Shown here in pieces: positions 1-8,198 of a stretch of 13,064 nt of DNA. Within the stretch, counting starts at the first letter, position 1. Each line of letters starts with the position of its first letter. The stretch is taken from assembly GCA_027451455.1 (NCBI GenBank), contig DAIDJI010000070.1, positions 1-13,064 of the forward strand, read 5' to 3'. The notes below the pieces were generated by a model. The model had not been told where the DNA came from, did no database searches, and saw only the letters and a program-made list of their open reading frames with translations. A program made the position numbers and the translations under genes. This DNA is from Planctomycetales bacterium. Lineage in GTDB: Bacteria; Planctomycetota; Planctomycetia; Isosphaerales; Isosphaeraceae.

Positions 1-50
1 AGCCCGCCGAGGAGAGCGGCGGAGATCGACCAGGGAAGGCAGCGGAACAT
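1..50 (-). CDS. N-terminal fragment of an exported or lipid-anchored protein (partial, leaves window)
   Basis: On the minus strand an ATG at position 50 opens a frame that reads MFRCLPWSISAALLGG and continues past the window edge. An AGGAG box lies at 64-60 on the same strand, 9 nt before the ATG, which is good ribosome-binding spacing. One basic residue followed by a hydrophobic, Ala/Leu/Gly-rich stretch looks like the start of a Sec signal peptide or a membrane anchor. Only 16 full codons are visible, so no family can be named. The gene would be divergent from the FAD/Fe-S gene at 462. The call rests on the ribosome binding site plus the signal-like sequence; a chance ATG remains possible. 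Confidence 0.5.
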   Translation of the reverse strand, partial: MFRCLPWSISAALLGG

Positions 51-461
51 CGAGGATTTCTCCTGGGGGGAGATGTACGAAGCGGAATCGGAGAGCGTTG
101 ACCATCGTCGACGAGGCGAGATGGTCGAGAGCCGTGGAGGCGAGGATTCGGTTGGCGAGTGTCGTCCGGTTTGGACATCCGCCCACATCGTCCTTGCCAT
201 CGTATTCCGAGGCCGATCCAGACGGCTAGAGGAGCTGCGGCCATCCCTCGGCGAAACGAGCCGCTCACTGCCGGTCGCTTATCTCGGGGCACCGGATCGA
301 TTACAATCAGGGGACGGAAATCCGGGGGTCCATCGAGCGCCCCGATGCCGAGGCGTAACTTCGGGCGTCCGGGTCTGGGCTGGTGACCGATTTCACCCTG
401 GTCCCTGGCCAGGTTTCCCTGCTGGCGGACGTCCGCTCGCGAGGTTTTTCCTCCTTCCCTG
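51..461. other. Intergenic region between divergent genes
   Basis: This 411-nt stretch has no convincing gene. Frames that stay open here are rich in Arg, Gly, Ser and Pro, with no recognisable domain, as expected of random high-GC DNA. The left end carries the ribosome binding site of the leftward gene (60-64). The rest should hold promoters for both directions. The best -10-like box on the plus strand is TACAAT at 302-307, but no good -35 lies 16-18 nt upstream, so I do not call it a promoter. On the minus strand I saw nothing better than weak partial matches. Confidence 0.5.
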
Positions 462-3400
462 TTGAGAGGTACGGCGGCCGAAGTGGACGAGCGCCGGGCA
501 AGAATTCACGACGATCTTCGCGATGTGATTGACGGCGAACTCCTCTTTGAGCCGCTCGACAGGGCACCGTACGCGCACGATGCCAGCCTCTACGAGATTG
601 ATCCCCTCGGCGTGATTGTCCCTCGGACCGAGCAGGACGTCGCGACGGCCGTTCGATACGCCGCCGACAACAGGATCGCGATTCACGCCAGGGGCGCAGG
701 GAGCGATCCAGGCGGGGGCTCTCTCGGACCCGGCCTCGTCCTCGACTTCAGCCGGCACCTCCGCCGGATCCTCGCGATCGAGCCCGAGCATGTGGTCGTC
801 GAAGCGGGCGCCGTTCCGGATGAGATCAATCGGCAACTGGCGAACATCGGCCGGCGGCTGGAGCCCATCCCTCGCGATCCGGACATCATGACGATCGGCG
901 GCATGGTCGCCGTGGATGCCGCGGGCGGGCGATCCCTCCGTTATGGGTCGACGGGGCAGCAGGTCGATCGTCTCCGCGTGGTACTTGCCGGCGGCGAGAC
1001 GGTGGAACTCGGCTACGAGCCCTGGCCGACCTCGGAAGACGAGCCGGAGGGGCTGGTCGACCGGATCGTCCGAAAGCTTCACGTACTGCACCGGAGCGCC
1101 CGGAAACGGCTGGTCCGCGCCCGATCGGCCGCACCAAGGGACCGCGCTGGATACGCCCTCGACCGCGCCGCGGACGAGTCGGGTATCCACCTCGCCCGCC
1201 TGGTCGCGGGATCGGAAGGGACGCTGGCGCTGGTGACCCAGGCGGTCCTGCGAACCGTCCCGATCCCTGGGGCGCAGGCGGCCCTGCTCCTCCCGTTTCA
1301 CCGGCTGATTCAGGCGTCGGCGTTCGTCCCCAAGCTTCTCGACGCGGTCGGGGTCGCCAGTTCCTGCGACCTGCTCGATCGCCGGTCGCTCCGGCTGGCC
1401 CGCGACGCCGACCGGCTCTTCCGCGACGCCGTTGGCGAGGCGGCCGAGGCGATCTTGCTTGTCGAGTGCGAGGAGTTAAACGCCTCACTGGTCGCCGATC
1501 GGATCGCCTCGGCGATCGCTCGGGCGGATCGAACGGGATGGCTGGCCGGTCCTCCTTCGACCTTCACCCGCCGCCTCGATTGCGATCGCCTGCTCGGCTG
1601 GCGTCGGCCTGTCGAGGCCCGGCTGATGCGGCTCCGCGGCCCGGCCCGACCCGTGAGCCTCTTCGACGACGTCGCGGTTCCGCCCTCCCGTCTGGCTCAG
1701 GTTCTCAAGCGGCTCCAGCGCCTTTTTCAGTCGATGGACCTGACCTGGACGCTCGAAGCCCATGCGGGCGAGGGCCGGCTCCGAATCCGCCCCTTCCTCG
1801 ACCTCTCCTGCCCGGAGGATCGCGATCGGATCGAGCCGCTCGCCGCCGCGGTTTACGAGGTGATTCTCAAGGCCGGCGGGACCATCTCCGGCTCCCAGGC
1901 CGTCGGACTGCTCCGGACCCAGTTTCTCCGCCGACAGTTTGGCGAGCTGATCCAGGTCTTCCGCGAGATCAAGGACACCTTCGACCCGATCGGCCTGCTG
2001 AATCCAGGGAAGGTCATTGGCGAGGATCCCCACCAGATCACGAGCGACCTCCGGCCGATCCTCACCGTGCCCGAGGAGCTCGAATCAGAGAGCAGTTCGA
2101 CCCTGATTCCCGCCCTGGTGCCGGCCGATGATCCCGATCCGTCCCACCTTTCGAACGAGACCGCCACTCCGGCCGGACCGATCGATGCGGGCCATCCGCC
2201 CTCGTTTGCGATCGAGCCGGCCCTGATCTGGCCGGGTCCCGGGATGCTGTTAACGACCTCCGCCTGCCACGGATGCGGCGTCTGCCGATCGACCGAGCCG
2301 ACCCTCCGGATGTGCCCGAGCTTCCGATCCTCGCGCATGGAAGGGGCCTCGCCTCGGGCACAGGCCAACCTGATCCGACAGGTCGCCACCGGCTCGATCG
2401 ACCCGAAACTCTGGGGCACGGAAGAATTCCGGGAGCACGCCGATCTTTGCATCCACTGCAAGCTCTGTCGCCCCGAATGCCCCTCGGGCGTCGATGTCTC
2501 CTCGCTGATGGTTGAGGCCAAGGCGGCCTATGTCGAACGTCACGGCCTCCCGCCGCGCGACTGGATCTTCTCCCGGCTGGAGGTCTGGGCACGGCTCGCC
2601 AGCCGGCTCCCCATACTGACCAACTTCCTCCTGACCCGCCGATGGACCCGGGGCTGGCTGGAGCGGCTGCTCGGCGTCTCTCGGCACCGGGTCCTCCCAC
2701 TCGCTCGGCGGTCCCCGTTCACCCGTCGCGCCGCTCGACTGGGGCTCGACCGACCCCGTCCTCAGCAATCCGGTCCTCGGGTCGTCTACTTCGTGGACCT
2801 CTTCGCGAACTACTACGACCACGATCTCGCCGAGGCCACCGTTTCGGTACTCCGGCACGCCGGAGTCAACGTCTACGTTCCCTCCCGCCAGCGAAGTTCA
2901 GGGATGGCCTCCCTCGTCGTCGGCGACATCGACCACGCCCGCGAGCAGGCGACCGTGAACCTTCGCATCCTCGCCAACGCGGTTCGCGATGGGTACACCG
3001 TCGTTTGCTCCGAGCCGACCGCTGCGCTCATGCTCCGCGAGGACTATGCCCGACTGACCGAGGACCTCGACGCCGAGCTGGTCGCTGCCCACACGATGGA
3101 GCTGGGTCAATACCTGCTGGGCCTTGCCGAACGCGGCCAGCTCCCGCCCGTTGAGGAGCCGCTACGCGGCCGGGTCGGCTATCACCAGCCCTGCCACCTC
3201 CGAGCGCTCGGCGTCGGTACGCCGGGACTCGACCTGCTCCGCGGCATCCCCGAGCTGGAGGTCGAGTTCATCGACCGGGGCTGCTCAGGAATGGGCGGGA
3301 CCTACGGCCTCGCTCGCGACCGCTTCCGATCCTCGCTCCGGGCCGGACGCGGCCTGATCCGTCGAATCCGCGACGACGACATCGACCTGGGCGCCACTGA

Positions 3401-3545
3401 GTGCGCTGCCTGTCGCATTCAGATGGAGCAGGGGACCACCAAGCGGACCTTGCACCCCGTCAAGCTTCTGAACCTCTCGTACGGCCTCGACCCGCACCTC
3501 CGGCAGCACTTTCGCGACCCGAAGCCGCGGCATGTCATGTCGTGA
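462..3545 (+). CDS. FAD-linked oxidoreductase fused to Fe-S (ferredoxin plus CCG) module, GlcD/GlpC-like
   Basis: A fusion of an FAD-binding (PCMH/VAO-type) dehydrogenase and an electron-transfer Fe-S module, the architecture of D-lactate, glycolate or 2-hydroxyacid dehydrogenases that feed the quinone pool. Residues about 50-265 carry the FAD-binding signature (HARGAGSDPGGG near 75-86, TIGGMVAVDAAGG near 144-156, AGSEGTLALV near 249-258). The FAD-oxidase C-terminal domain runs to FDPIGLLNPGK (507-517). After a linker come two 4Fe-4S motifs: C602, C605, C608, C618 and C663, C666, C669, C673. Two CCG-type domains follow (about 773-900 and 903-1010). In the first the usual Cys pair reads SSG (812-814). 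In the second it reads CSG (941-943), with PCH at 910-912 and CAAC at 981-984 kept. The FAD-oxidase motif usually ending GDGNLH reads GEGRLR (436-441). No ATG fits: the start is TTG 462 or GTG 483. A GAGAGG box (464-469) lies 13 nt before the GTG. The substrate cannot be read from sequence. Confidence 0.88.
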   Translation: MRGTAAEVDERRARIHDDLRDVIDGELLFEPLDRAPYAHDASLYEIDPLGVIVPRTEQDVATAVRYAADNRIAIHARGAGSDPGGGSLGPGLVLDFSRHLRRILAIEPEHVVVEAGAVPDEINRQLANIGRRLEPIPRDPDIMTIGGMVAVDAAGGRSLRYGSTGQQVDRLRVVLAGGETVELGYEPWPTSEDEPEGLVDRIVRKLHVLHRSARKRLVRARSAAPRDRAGYALDRAADESGIHLARLVAGSEGTLALVTQAVLRTVPIPGAQAALLLPFHRLIQASAFVPKLLDAVGVASSCDLLDRRSLRLARDADRLFRDAVGEAAEAILLVECEELNASLVADRIASAIARADRTGWLAGPPSTFTRRLDCDRLLGWRRPVEARLMRLRGPARPVSLFDDVAVPPSRLAQVLKRLQRLFQSMDLTWTLEAHAGEGRLRIRPFLDLSCPEDRDRIEPLAAAVYEVILKAGGTISGSQAVGLLRTQFLRRQFGELIQVFREIKDTFDPIGLLNPGKVIGEDPHQITSDLRPILTVPEELESESSSTLIPALVPADDPDPSHLSNETATPAGPIDAGHPPSFAIEPALIWPGPGMLLTTSACHGCGVCRSTEPTLRMCPSFRSSRMEGASPRAQANLIRQVATGSIDPKLWGTEEFREHADLCIHCKLCRPECPSGVDVSSLMVEAKAAYVERHGLPPRDWIFSRLEVWARLASRLPILTNFLLTRRWTRGWLERLLGVSRHRVLPLARRSPFTRRAARLGLDRPRPQQSGPRVVYFVDLFANYYDHDLAEATVSVLRHAGVNVYVPSRQRSSGMASLVVGDIDHAREQATVNLRILANAVRDGYTVVCSEPTAALMLREDYARLTEDLDAELVAAHTMELGQYLLGLAERGQLPPVEEPLRGRVGYHQPCHLRALGVGTPGLDLLRGIPELEVEFIDRGCSGMGGTYGLARDRFRSSLRAGRGLIRRIRDDDIDLGATECAACRIQMEQGTTKRTLHPVKLLNLSYGLDPHLRQHFRDPKPRHVMS

Positions 3546-3911
3546 GCCCGTCCGGGAGTCGGTGCCAAACACTAACTGCCCGATCGGCGGAACGGCGAGT
3601 GGTGGGGCGTCGGTCTTGACGGTCCTCACGCGTCCGGCTATTGTCCGCCCCGATTGTCCTGTCTGCCGCATGTCTTTTCAAAGTGCCCGCCCAATCGGAG
3701 GTGGTGACGACCCGGAGCCCCGGGGCCGTCGATCCAGGGGCGACAACCCGTCCGGGAACATCGGACGGCCGCGAATGCAGGTGAAGGGGCGACGATCGGA
3801 GCAGGGGAGCCGATCGCCCGCGATTCATCAGAACGCGGGCGATGATCGATGGCGATTCGGCCAGGGAGGGCCGTCCGCCCATATACGTCAGGTCGTTCGT
3901 TGGGAGGAATC
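3546..3911 (+). promoter_or_regulatory. Structured leader upstream of the LptD-like gene
   Basis: A 366-nt non-coding region between two plus-strand genes. After a candidate promoter (3616-3644) the presumed transcript would have a leader of about 260 nt with several stem-loops. A 7-bp stem pairs 3748-3754 with 3762-3768 around a 7-nt loop. A 7-bp stem pairs 3793-3799 with 3810-3816. A 10-bp perfect stem pairs 3813-3822 with 3834-3843 around an 11-nt loop. The last two share 3813-3816 and cannot form together. None is followed by a T-run. The ribosome binding site GGAGG lies at 3903-3907. No clear terminator for the preceding gene is visible. Confidence 0.4.
3616..3644 (+). promoter_or_regulatory. 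Candidate sigma70-type promoter for the LptD-like/DgkA operon
   Basis: TTGACG (3616-3621) and TATTGT (3639-3644) are separated by exactly 17 nt, matching the -35 consensus at 5 of 6 and the -10 at 4 of 6 positions. Transcription would start near 3651 and give a long leader. Planctomycete promoters are poorly defined, so this is a sequence match only. Confidence 0.42.
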
Positions 3912-6900
3912 GTGCGAGGGGACGACCAACCCAGTCGCTACCCGCCTCGCGGCGTGTGGTTCGGGCTCTTTCTTTCCGCGCTCCTGCTACCCGCCGCGAT
4001 GGCGACGGCGCAGGATCCAACGGGGACCAATCCCGGTGCGCCCGCTGATCCTCTGCGACTGGCCGCCGATCGGATCACCCGATGGAGCGACCCGGAAGCG
4101 CGCTACCTCTTCCTCACCGGGAGCGCCTCCGCGTTCCAGGGGACCGAGGGCCTTCGCGCCACGCAGATCCTCTGCCGGATCGTCGACATCAACGGGGCCG
4201 ATGGAACCACCCACGAGGTCGAGGTCTACGCCGAGGGGAACGTCCGGCCGACCTCGTCCTCGGACCAGCCGCAGCCTGCCGGCCGGCTCCGATTCCGAAC
4301 CCCGGAAATCGCGATCACCGCGTATGCCGGGAGCGGCGGATATCGCTCGCTCCCGTCACCACCGCGCGGATTCGCGATGCTCGATCGCTCAGGCCTGGGC
4401 AGAACCCAAACGGCCCCGCCCCAATCCCGGCAGGCTCGGACATCGGTCGCGATGCAGGACGGTACCGATCCGACGCCACCACCACCGACCATCGTCCCGG
4501 CCGCGAGCAGGCCACGTTCGTCCGTTCCACGGAGCGCGCGCCCCAAACTCGACCCGATGGTCATCACCGCCCAGGCGACCACAAACGGACCGCCAACACC
4601 CGAGGACGATCCGCCGCCCATCGGTCCTAACGGAGAGGAAACCGTTCCAGAGCTGATGCCCTCGGGACGGGTTCGTCCGCCATCGAGTGCCGAGCCGCCC
4701 GCCAACGCGCCGGGAGTCGACCTCCCGCCGATCGAGGAACAGGCCCCCGGCGTCGACGTCCCCGCGCTGCCGTCCGACGAGCCCGCTTCGCCGCCCTCCA
4801 TCGAACCGCTCCCCGAAGGCCGTCAAAAGCCCAACGATTCGAACGCAGCCCCCGGCGCGGCGACCGAGCCGAAACTCCTGATCCCGATCGCTCCGGGCAG
4901 CCAACGCGTGACCTACATCGAGCCCCGCGGCGGCCAGGAGATGGACATCAAGGCTCTCCCGACCGCTCCCGACGGCACCCAGGTCGTCATCTATCGGAAC
5001 GGTGTCCGCATCCACTCCGTCGTCCCCGGCTCGGGCGGCGAAATCGACATGGAGGCCGATCAGGCTATCATCTGGCGCGGTCCTTCGCCCAAGGACAGCC
5101 AGCCCCAGACCGGTCCCAACGGCGAGATCATCGAGGACGGCAAACAACCCTTCGAGGTCTATCTCGAAGGGAACGTCATCGTCCGTCAGGACCAGCGCAA
5201 ATATGCCGGGCGTGCCGACCAGCGCACCATTCGCGCCCCTCGGGTCTACTTCAACCTTCTGACCGATCGCGCCGTCGCCGTCGACGCTGAGATCGACCTC
5301 TGGGCCCAGGGCCTGGTCGCCCCCTTCAAGATCAAGTCGCCACGGATCGAGCAATTCCACGAGCTGATCAAGCAACCCGACGGAACCCTGAAGGCCGATC
5401 CGACTCCCAAGATCCGGATCGACAAGGCCAACCTGACCGGCAGCCGGTTCCCCGATCCCGGCTACCATATCTTCATCAACTCCCTTGAGTTGAGCCAGTA
5501 CGCCAACCCGTCAACCGACCCGATCACCGGAAAACACCTCTACAACCCTGGCGATCCGAATCCACCCCAGGACCTCCGGTGGAGGATGGACGCCCGGCAA
5601 AACTTCTACTACATGGGCGGAATCCCCACGTTCTTCTGGCCTCGCGTCGCCGCCGATGTCGACGAGGAACAGCGCGCCTTCCGCCAGTTCTTCTTCCGGA
5701 CCAACAACTACTTCGGCCAGCAGTTGCTCACCGACTGGAACGGCTTCCGCTTCATCGGCGTCAAGAAGCCCGACTGGATCGACGTCTGGAACATCGACAT
5801 CGATTACCTCAGCGCCCGGACCAAGACCTTCCCTGCGCTCGGGTCGGAGATCGGTTGGTTCGGCAACGACCTGATCAAGGACCTCCGCGACCCGTACCAC
5901 AAGACCCGCAAGGCGTCGAACATCACCAACTCCTACTACGGCTACTTCACCATCTGGGGCCTCCAGGATTACGGAACCGACGTCCTCGGCCAGGGGCCGG
6001 CGATCGTCACCAACGGCCCGCCGGGCGCCGGTAAGGCCGGCATCCAGATGTACAGCACGCCTGCCTACAAGCTGGATCGATTCCGCCTGGACTTCCGCCA
6101 CATGCAATCGTTCCTCGACGAGGATCCGAACGGCGATCACCCGTACGAGGCCCTTCGTCTCCAGACCGAGGCCGCCTATTACACCGACCGCTACTTCCTC
6201 TTCGAGTATTACCAGATGCTCTGGGATACCGGCATGGATCAGGAGACCCTGACCTTCGGCTACTACCAGAAAAACAACACCTTTACCGACATCGAGGTCT
6301 CGGGCAACCCAATGAACTGGGTCACCCAGACCGAGTGGCTACCGAAGGTCGATTACTACCGGATCAGCGACTCCTTCCTGAACAACCACGTCGTCTATTA
6401 CCAGCACTCGGGCCTCGACTACGCCACCATCACGACCGACATCATGGTGAACAACCCGAACCTGTTCGCCTACATGCCCTATGACCCGATCTCCAACACC
6501 TCGGGAACCTTCTCCTCCGGCCGGTACTGGACCAGCCACGAGATCGACCTCCCGATGAACTTCTTCAATGCGTTCCGGTTCGTACCCTACGTGCAGGGAC
6601 AGCTCGCCGCCTGGAACAACCAGCTCGGCGGCGGTCCGCTCCTCCACCAGGACTCCGGCCCGATGGGAAGAGCCTGGGGCGCCGTCGGCACCCGGGCGGA
6701 GGCCACGTTCTACAAGCGATACCGCGGGGTCCACAGCGAGATCCTCAACATCCACGGGCTGAACAACAAGATCAGCTTCTTCCTCGACGCCCGCGCCGCC
6801 TTTTCCAACGTTTCGCTCAACAATATCGCCGTGCAGGATACCCTCGACGACAACACCTATGAGTTTATCCGTCGCTACTTCGCGATGACCAATTTCGCCG

Positions 6901-7652
6901 GCGGCATTCTCCCCTATCCTTACGACCCCCGATTCTACATCCTCCGCAACATGATCTCGCCGATCACCGGAACCACCGATATCCAGGCTTCCATGCAGAC
7001 CGTGCAGCTCGGCGTCCACCAGCGGCTCCAGACCAAGCGCGGGCCGATCGGAAATCGGCGGATTGTGGACTTCATGACCCTCGACGCCACGACCACCTAT
7101 TATCCCGACGCCCGCCGCGACAATTACGGAACTCCCTGGGGCCTCGCCCAGTACAACTACCAGTGGTACATCGGCGACCGGACAAGCCTCGTCAGCCAGG
7201 GTTGGTTCGATTTCTTCAACCTCGTCGGGAGCCAGCCGCTCGTCAATAACCTGACCACCGGATACAACCCCAACGGAATTAATGTGATCACGTCCGGGAT
7301 CAACCTGATGCGTCCACCACGCTCGAATATCAATATTCTCTATACGATCATCGACACCGGGCCGATCAAGACCTCGGCCCTGAACACCTCGTTCAACTAT
7401 TGGCTTAGCCCGAAGTGGTATGGTACGTTCGCCAACTCCTACGACTTCGGCGACGGGGTGGACCTCGGTACCATGTTCACCTTCACCCGAATCGGGGCCG
7501 ATTACCTGACGACGCTCGGCCTCTCGGTGGACCCGCAGCGTCAAAGCTACCAGTTCGCCGTGCAGATCACGCCGAGAATGAGCCCGGCCTTCCGCATGGG
7601 ATCGAACGCGGCGATGAACACGTTCGATACGAGATTCGCCCCGAGTCAGTGA
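3912..7652 (+). CDS. LptD/OstA-like outer-membrane beta-barrel protein (LPS-assembly type)
   Basis: A 1246-residue exported protein, probably the planctomycete counterpart of LptD, which inserts lipopolysaccharide into the outer leaflet of the outer membrane. The GTG at 3912 is chosen because GGAGG (3903-3907) precedes it by 4 nt and because it places a Sec signal peptide at the N-terminus: basic n-region, hydrophobic core at about residues 15-30, likely cleavage near ATA-Q (31-34). An in-frame ATG at 3849 would put 35 residues before that core. Residues about 48-140 look like an OstA/LptA beta-jellyroll (LAADRITRW, then YAEGNVRP). A Pro-rich low-complexity linker spans about 145-325. A second OstA-like part at about 330-530 contains YLEGNVIVRQD (417-427). 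From FYYMGGIPTFFWP (565-577), which resembles the LptD motif before the barrel, the rest is aromatic- and Asn-rich with alternating hydrophobic residues, as in a large barrel. There is a single Cys (C88), so the disulfides of E. coli LptD are absent. It may instead be another large porin-like protein. Confidence 0.68.
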   Translation: MRGDDQPSRYPPRGVWFGLFLSALLLPAAMATAQDPTGTNPGAPADPLRLAADRITRWSDPEARYLFLTGSASAFQGTEGLRATQILCRIVDINGADGTTHEVEVYAEGNVRPTSSSDQPQPAGRLRFRTPEIAITAYAGSGGYRSLPSPPRGFAMLDRSGLGRTQTAPPQSRQARTSVAMQDGTDPTPPPPTIVPAASRPRSSVPRSARPKLDPMVITAQATTNGPPTPEDDPPPIGPNGEETVPELMPSGRVRPPSSAEPPANAPGVDLPPIEEQAPGVDVPALPSDEPASPPSIEPLPEGRQKPNDSNAAPGAATEPKLLIPIAPGSQRVTYIEPRGGQEMDIKALPTAPDGTQVVIYRNGVRIHSVVPGSGGEIDMEADQAIIWRGPSPKDSQPQTGPNGEIIEDGKQPFEVYLEGNVIVRQDQRKYAGRADQRTIRAPRVYFNLLTDRAVAVDAEIDLWAQGLVAPFKIKSPRIEQFHELIKQPDGTLKADPTPKIRIDKANLTGSRFPDPGYHIFINSLELSQYANPSTDPITGKHLYNPGDPNPPQDLRWRMDARQNFYYMGGIPTFFWPRVAADVDEEQRAFRQFFFRTNNYFGQQLLTDWNGFRFIGVKKPDWIDVWNIDIDYLSARTKTFPALGSEIGWFGNDLIKDLRDPYHKTRKASNITNSYYGYFTIWGLQDYGTDVLGQGPAIVTNGPPGAGKAGIQMYSTPAYKLDRFRLDFRHMQSFLDEDPNGDHPYEALRLQTEAAYYTDRYFLFEYYQMLWDTGMDQETLTFGYYQKNNTFTDIEVSGNPMNWVTQTEWLPKVDYYRISDSFLNNHVVYYQHSGLDYATITTDIMVNNPNLFAYMPYDPISNTSGTFSSGRYWTSHEIDLPMNFFNAFRFVPYVQGQLAAWNNQLGGGPLLHQDSGPMGRAWGAVGTRAEATFYKRYRGVHSEILNIHGLNNKISFFLDARAAFSNVSLNNIAVQDTLDDNTYEFIRRYFAMTNFAGGILPYPYDPRFYILRNMISPITGTTDIQASMQTVQLGVHQRLQTKRGPIGNRRIVDFMTLDATTTYYPDARRDNYGTPWGLAQYNYQWYIGDRTSLVSQGWFDFFNLVGSQPLVNNLTTGYNPNGINVITSGINLMRPPRSNINILYTIIDTGPIKTSALNTSFNYWLSPKWYGTFANSYDFGDGVDLGTMFTFTRIGADYLTTLGLSVDPQRQSYQFAVQITPRMSPAFRMGSNAAMNTFDTRFAPSQ

Positions 7653-7655
7653 GCG

Positions 7656-8192
7656 ATGATGACCGATCCTTACCTTCGACCCTCGGCGTCTTCTCGGTCC
7701 AAGGACGACCCCCAGGGACCCCACCTCGGCCCGACCGCGGTTCCCGAACCGGTTCTCTCCGCCGAGGACGAGGCCCGGTTCGCCGACCTGGTCCCGTCCC
7801 CCGTCCCGGCCGCACAGGCCGACCGCCGGAACGTCCAGGGGAAACTGGCCGCCGGCATGCGCGGGCTCAAGACCGCCCTCCGCGGCGATTCCAGCTTCTT
7901 CGCCCATATCTACCGCGGCACCCTGATCGTGATCGCCGCGGTGATGCTCAACATCGAACTCCGAGGCTGGTGCCTTCTCGTCCTCGGCGCCTGCCTGGTG
8001 CTGGTCTCCGAGCTGGCCCACAGCGCCGTCGACACGCTCGCGCGGGCTGTCGGCGATCCCGAGGAATTCCGCCTGAAGGCGGCGCGCGAGATCGCGGCAG
8101 CGGGCGTTCTGGTCGCCGCGATCGGCTCCGGATTCGTCACGCTCTCGGTTCTCTTGACTCGCTTCGTCGAGCTACTCGGCTGGCGATGGTAG
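7656..8192 (+). CDS. dgkA: DgkA-type diacylglycerol/undecaprenol kinase homologue, inner membrane
   Basis: A 178-residue protein of the small integral-membrane lipid kinase family (diacylglycerol kinase DgkA, undecaprenol kinase), which phosphorylates a membrane lipid with ATP. Residues 1-65 are polar and Pro-rich, an N-terminal extension over the roughly 120-residue E. coli enzyme. The core starts at GLKTALRGDSSFFAH (70-84), matching the amphipathic region and metal-ligand site of DgkA. Membrane segments lie at about 86-101, 104-119 and 146-168. The signature normally reading ExxNSAIE is ELAHSAVD (119-126): the Glu base is kept, Asn becomes His (122), and both metal-ligand Glu positions become Asp (78 and 126). 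The usual Lys-Asp pair is Arg-Glu (144-145), and the Asp four positions after the second ligand is Arg (130). The start lies 3 nt after the preceding stop, implying translational coupling, so the two genes share an envelope-lipid context. A second ATG at 7659 could also serve. The family call is good; the substrate and activity are not certain. Confidence 0.75.
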   Translation: MMTDPYLRPSASSRSKDDPQGPHLGPTAVPEPVLSAEDEARFADLVPSPVPAAQADRRNVQGKLAAGMRGLKTALRGDSSFFAHIYRGTLIVIAAVMLNIELRGWCLLVLGACLVLVSELAHSAVDTLARAVGDPEEFRLKAAREIAAAGVLVAAIGSGFVTLSVLLTRFVELLGWRW

Positions 8193-8198
8193 CCCGTA

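Noticed and set aside
302..307. TACAAT as a -10 element for the FAD/Fe-S gene
   Set aside because: No acceptable -35 hexamer lies 16-18 nt upstream, so the match alone is not enough.
73..465. A 130-codon plus-strand frame starting ATG at 73 behind a purine-rich GGGGGGAG
   Set aside because: The product is Arg/Gly/Ser/Pro-rich without any domain, runs into the FAD/Fe-S gene start, and the purine run is the complement of the leftward gene's leader. Best read as chance.
393..1301. A long minus-strand frame (302 codons) opposite the FAD domain
   Set aside because: It is antisense to a strongly supported gene, and its composition is what high-GC codon bias produces on the reverse strand.
3547..3757. 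CCCGTCCGGGA present at 3547-3557 and again at 3747-3757, exactly 200 bp apart
   Set aside because: It is a short GC-rich word with only two copies and no flanking similarity; too weak to call a repeat element.
3849..3911. ATG at 3849 as the start of the LptD-like protein
   Set aside because: It has no good ribosome binding site and would put 35 residues before the signal-peptide core, whereas GTG 3912 has GGAGG upstream and a normal signal peptide.
6015..6038. GPPGAGKA, resembling a Walker A P-loop, inside the LptD-like protein
   Set aside because: It lacks the final Ser/Thr, has no Walker B partner and lies in a predicted loop of an outer-membrane barrel where ATP is absent.
6339..8021. 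A 560-codon minus-strand frame opposite the LptD-like and DgkA-like genes
   Set aside because: It crosses the junction of two well-supported plus-strand genes and has a Gly/Val/Asp/Glu-rich composition typical of antisense frames, with no recognisable motif.
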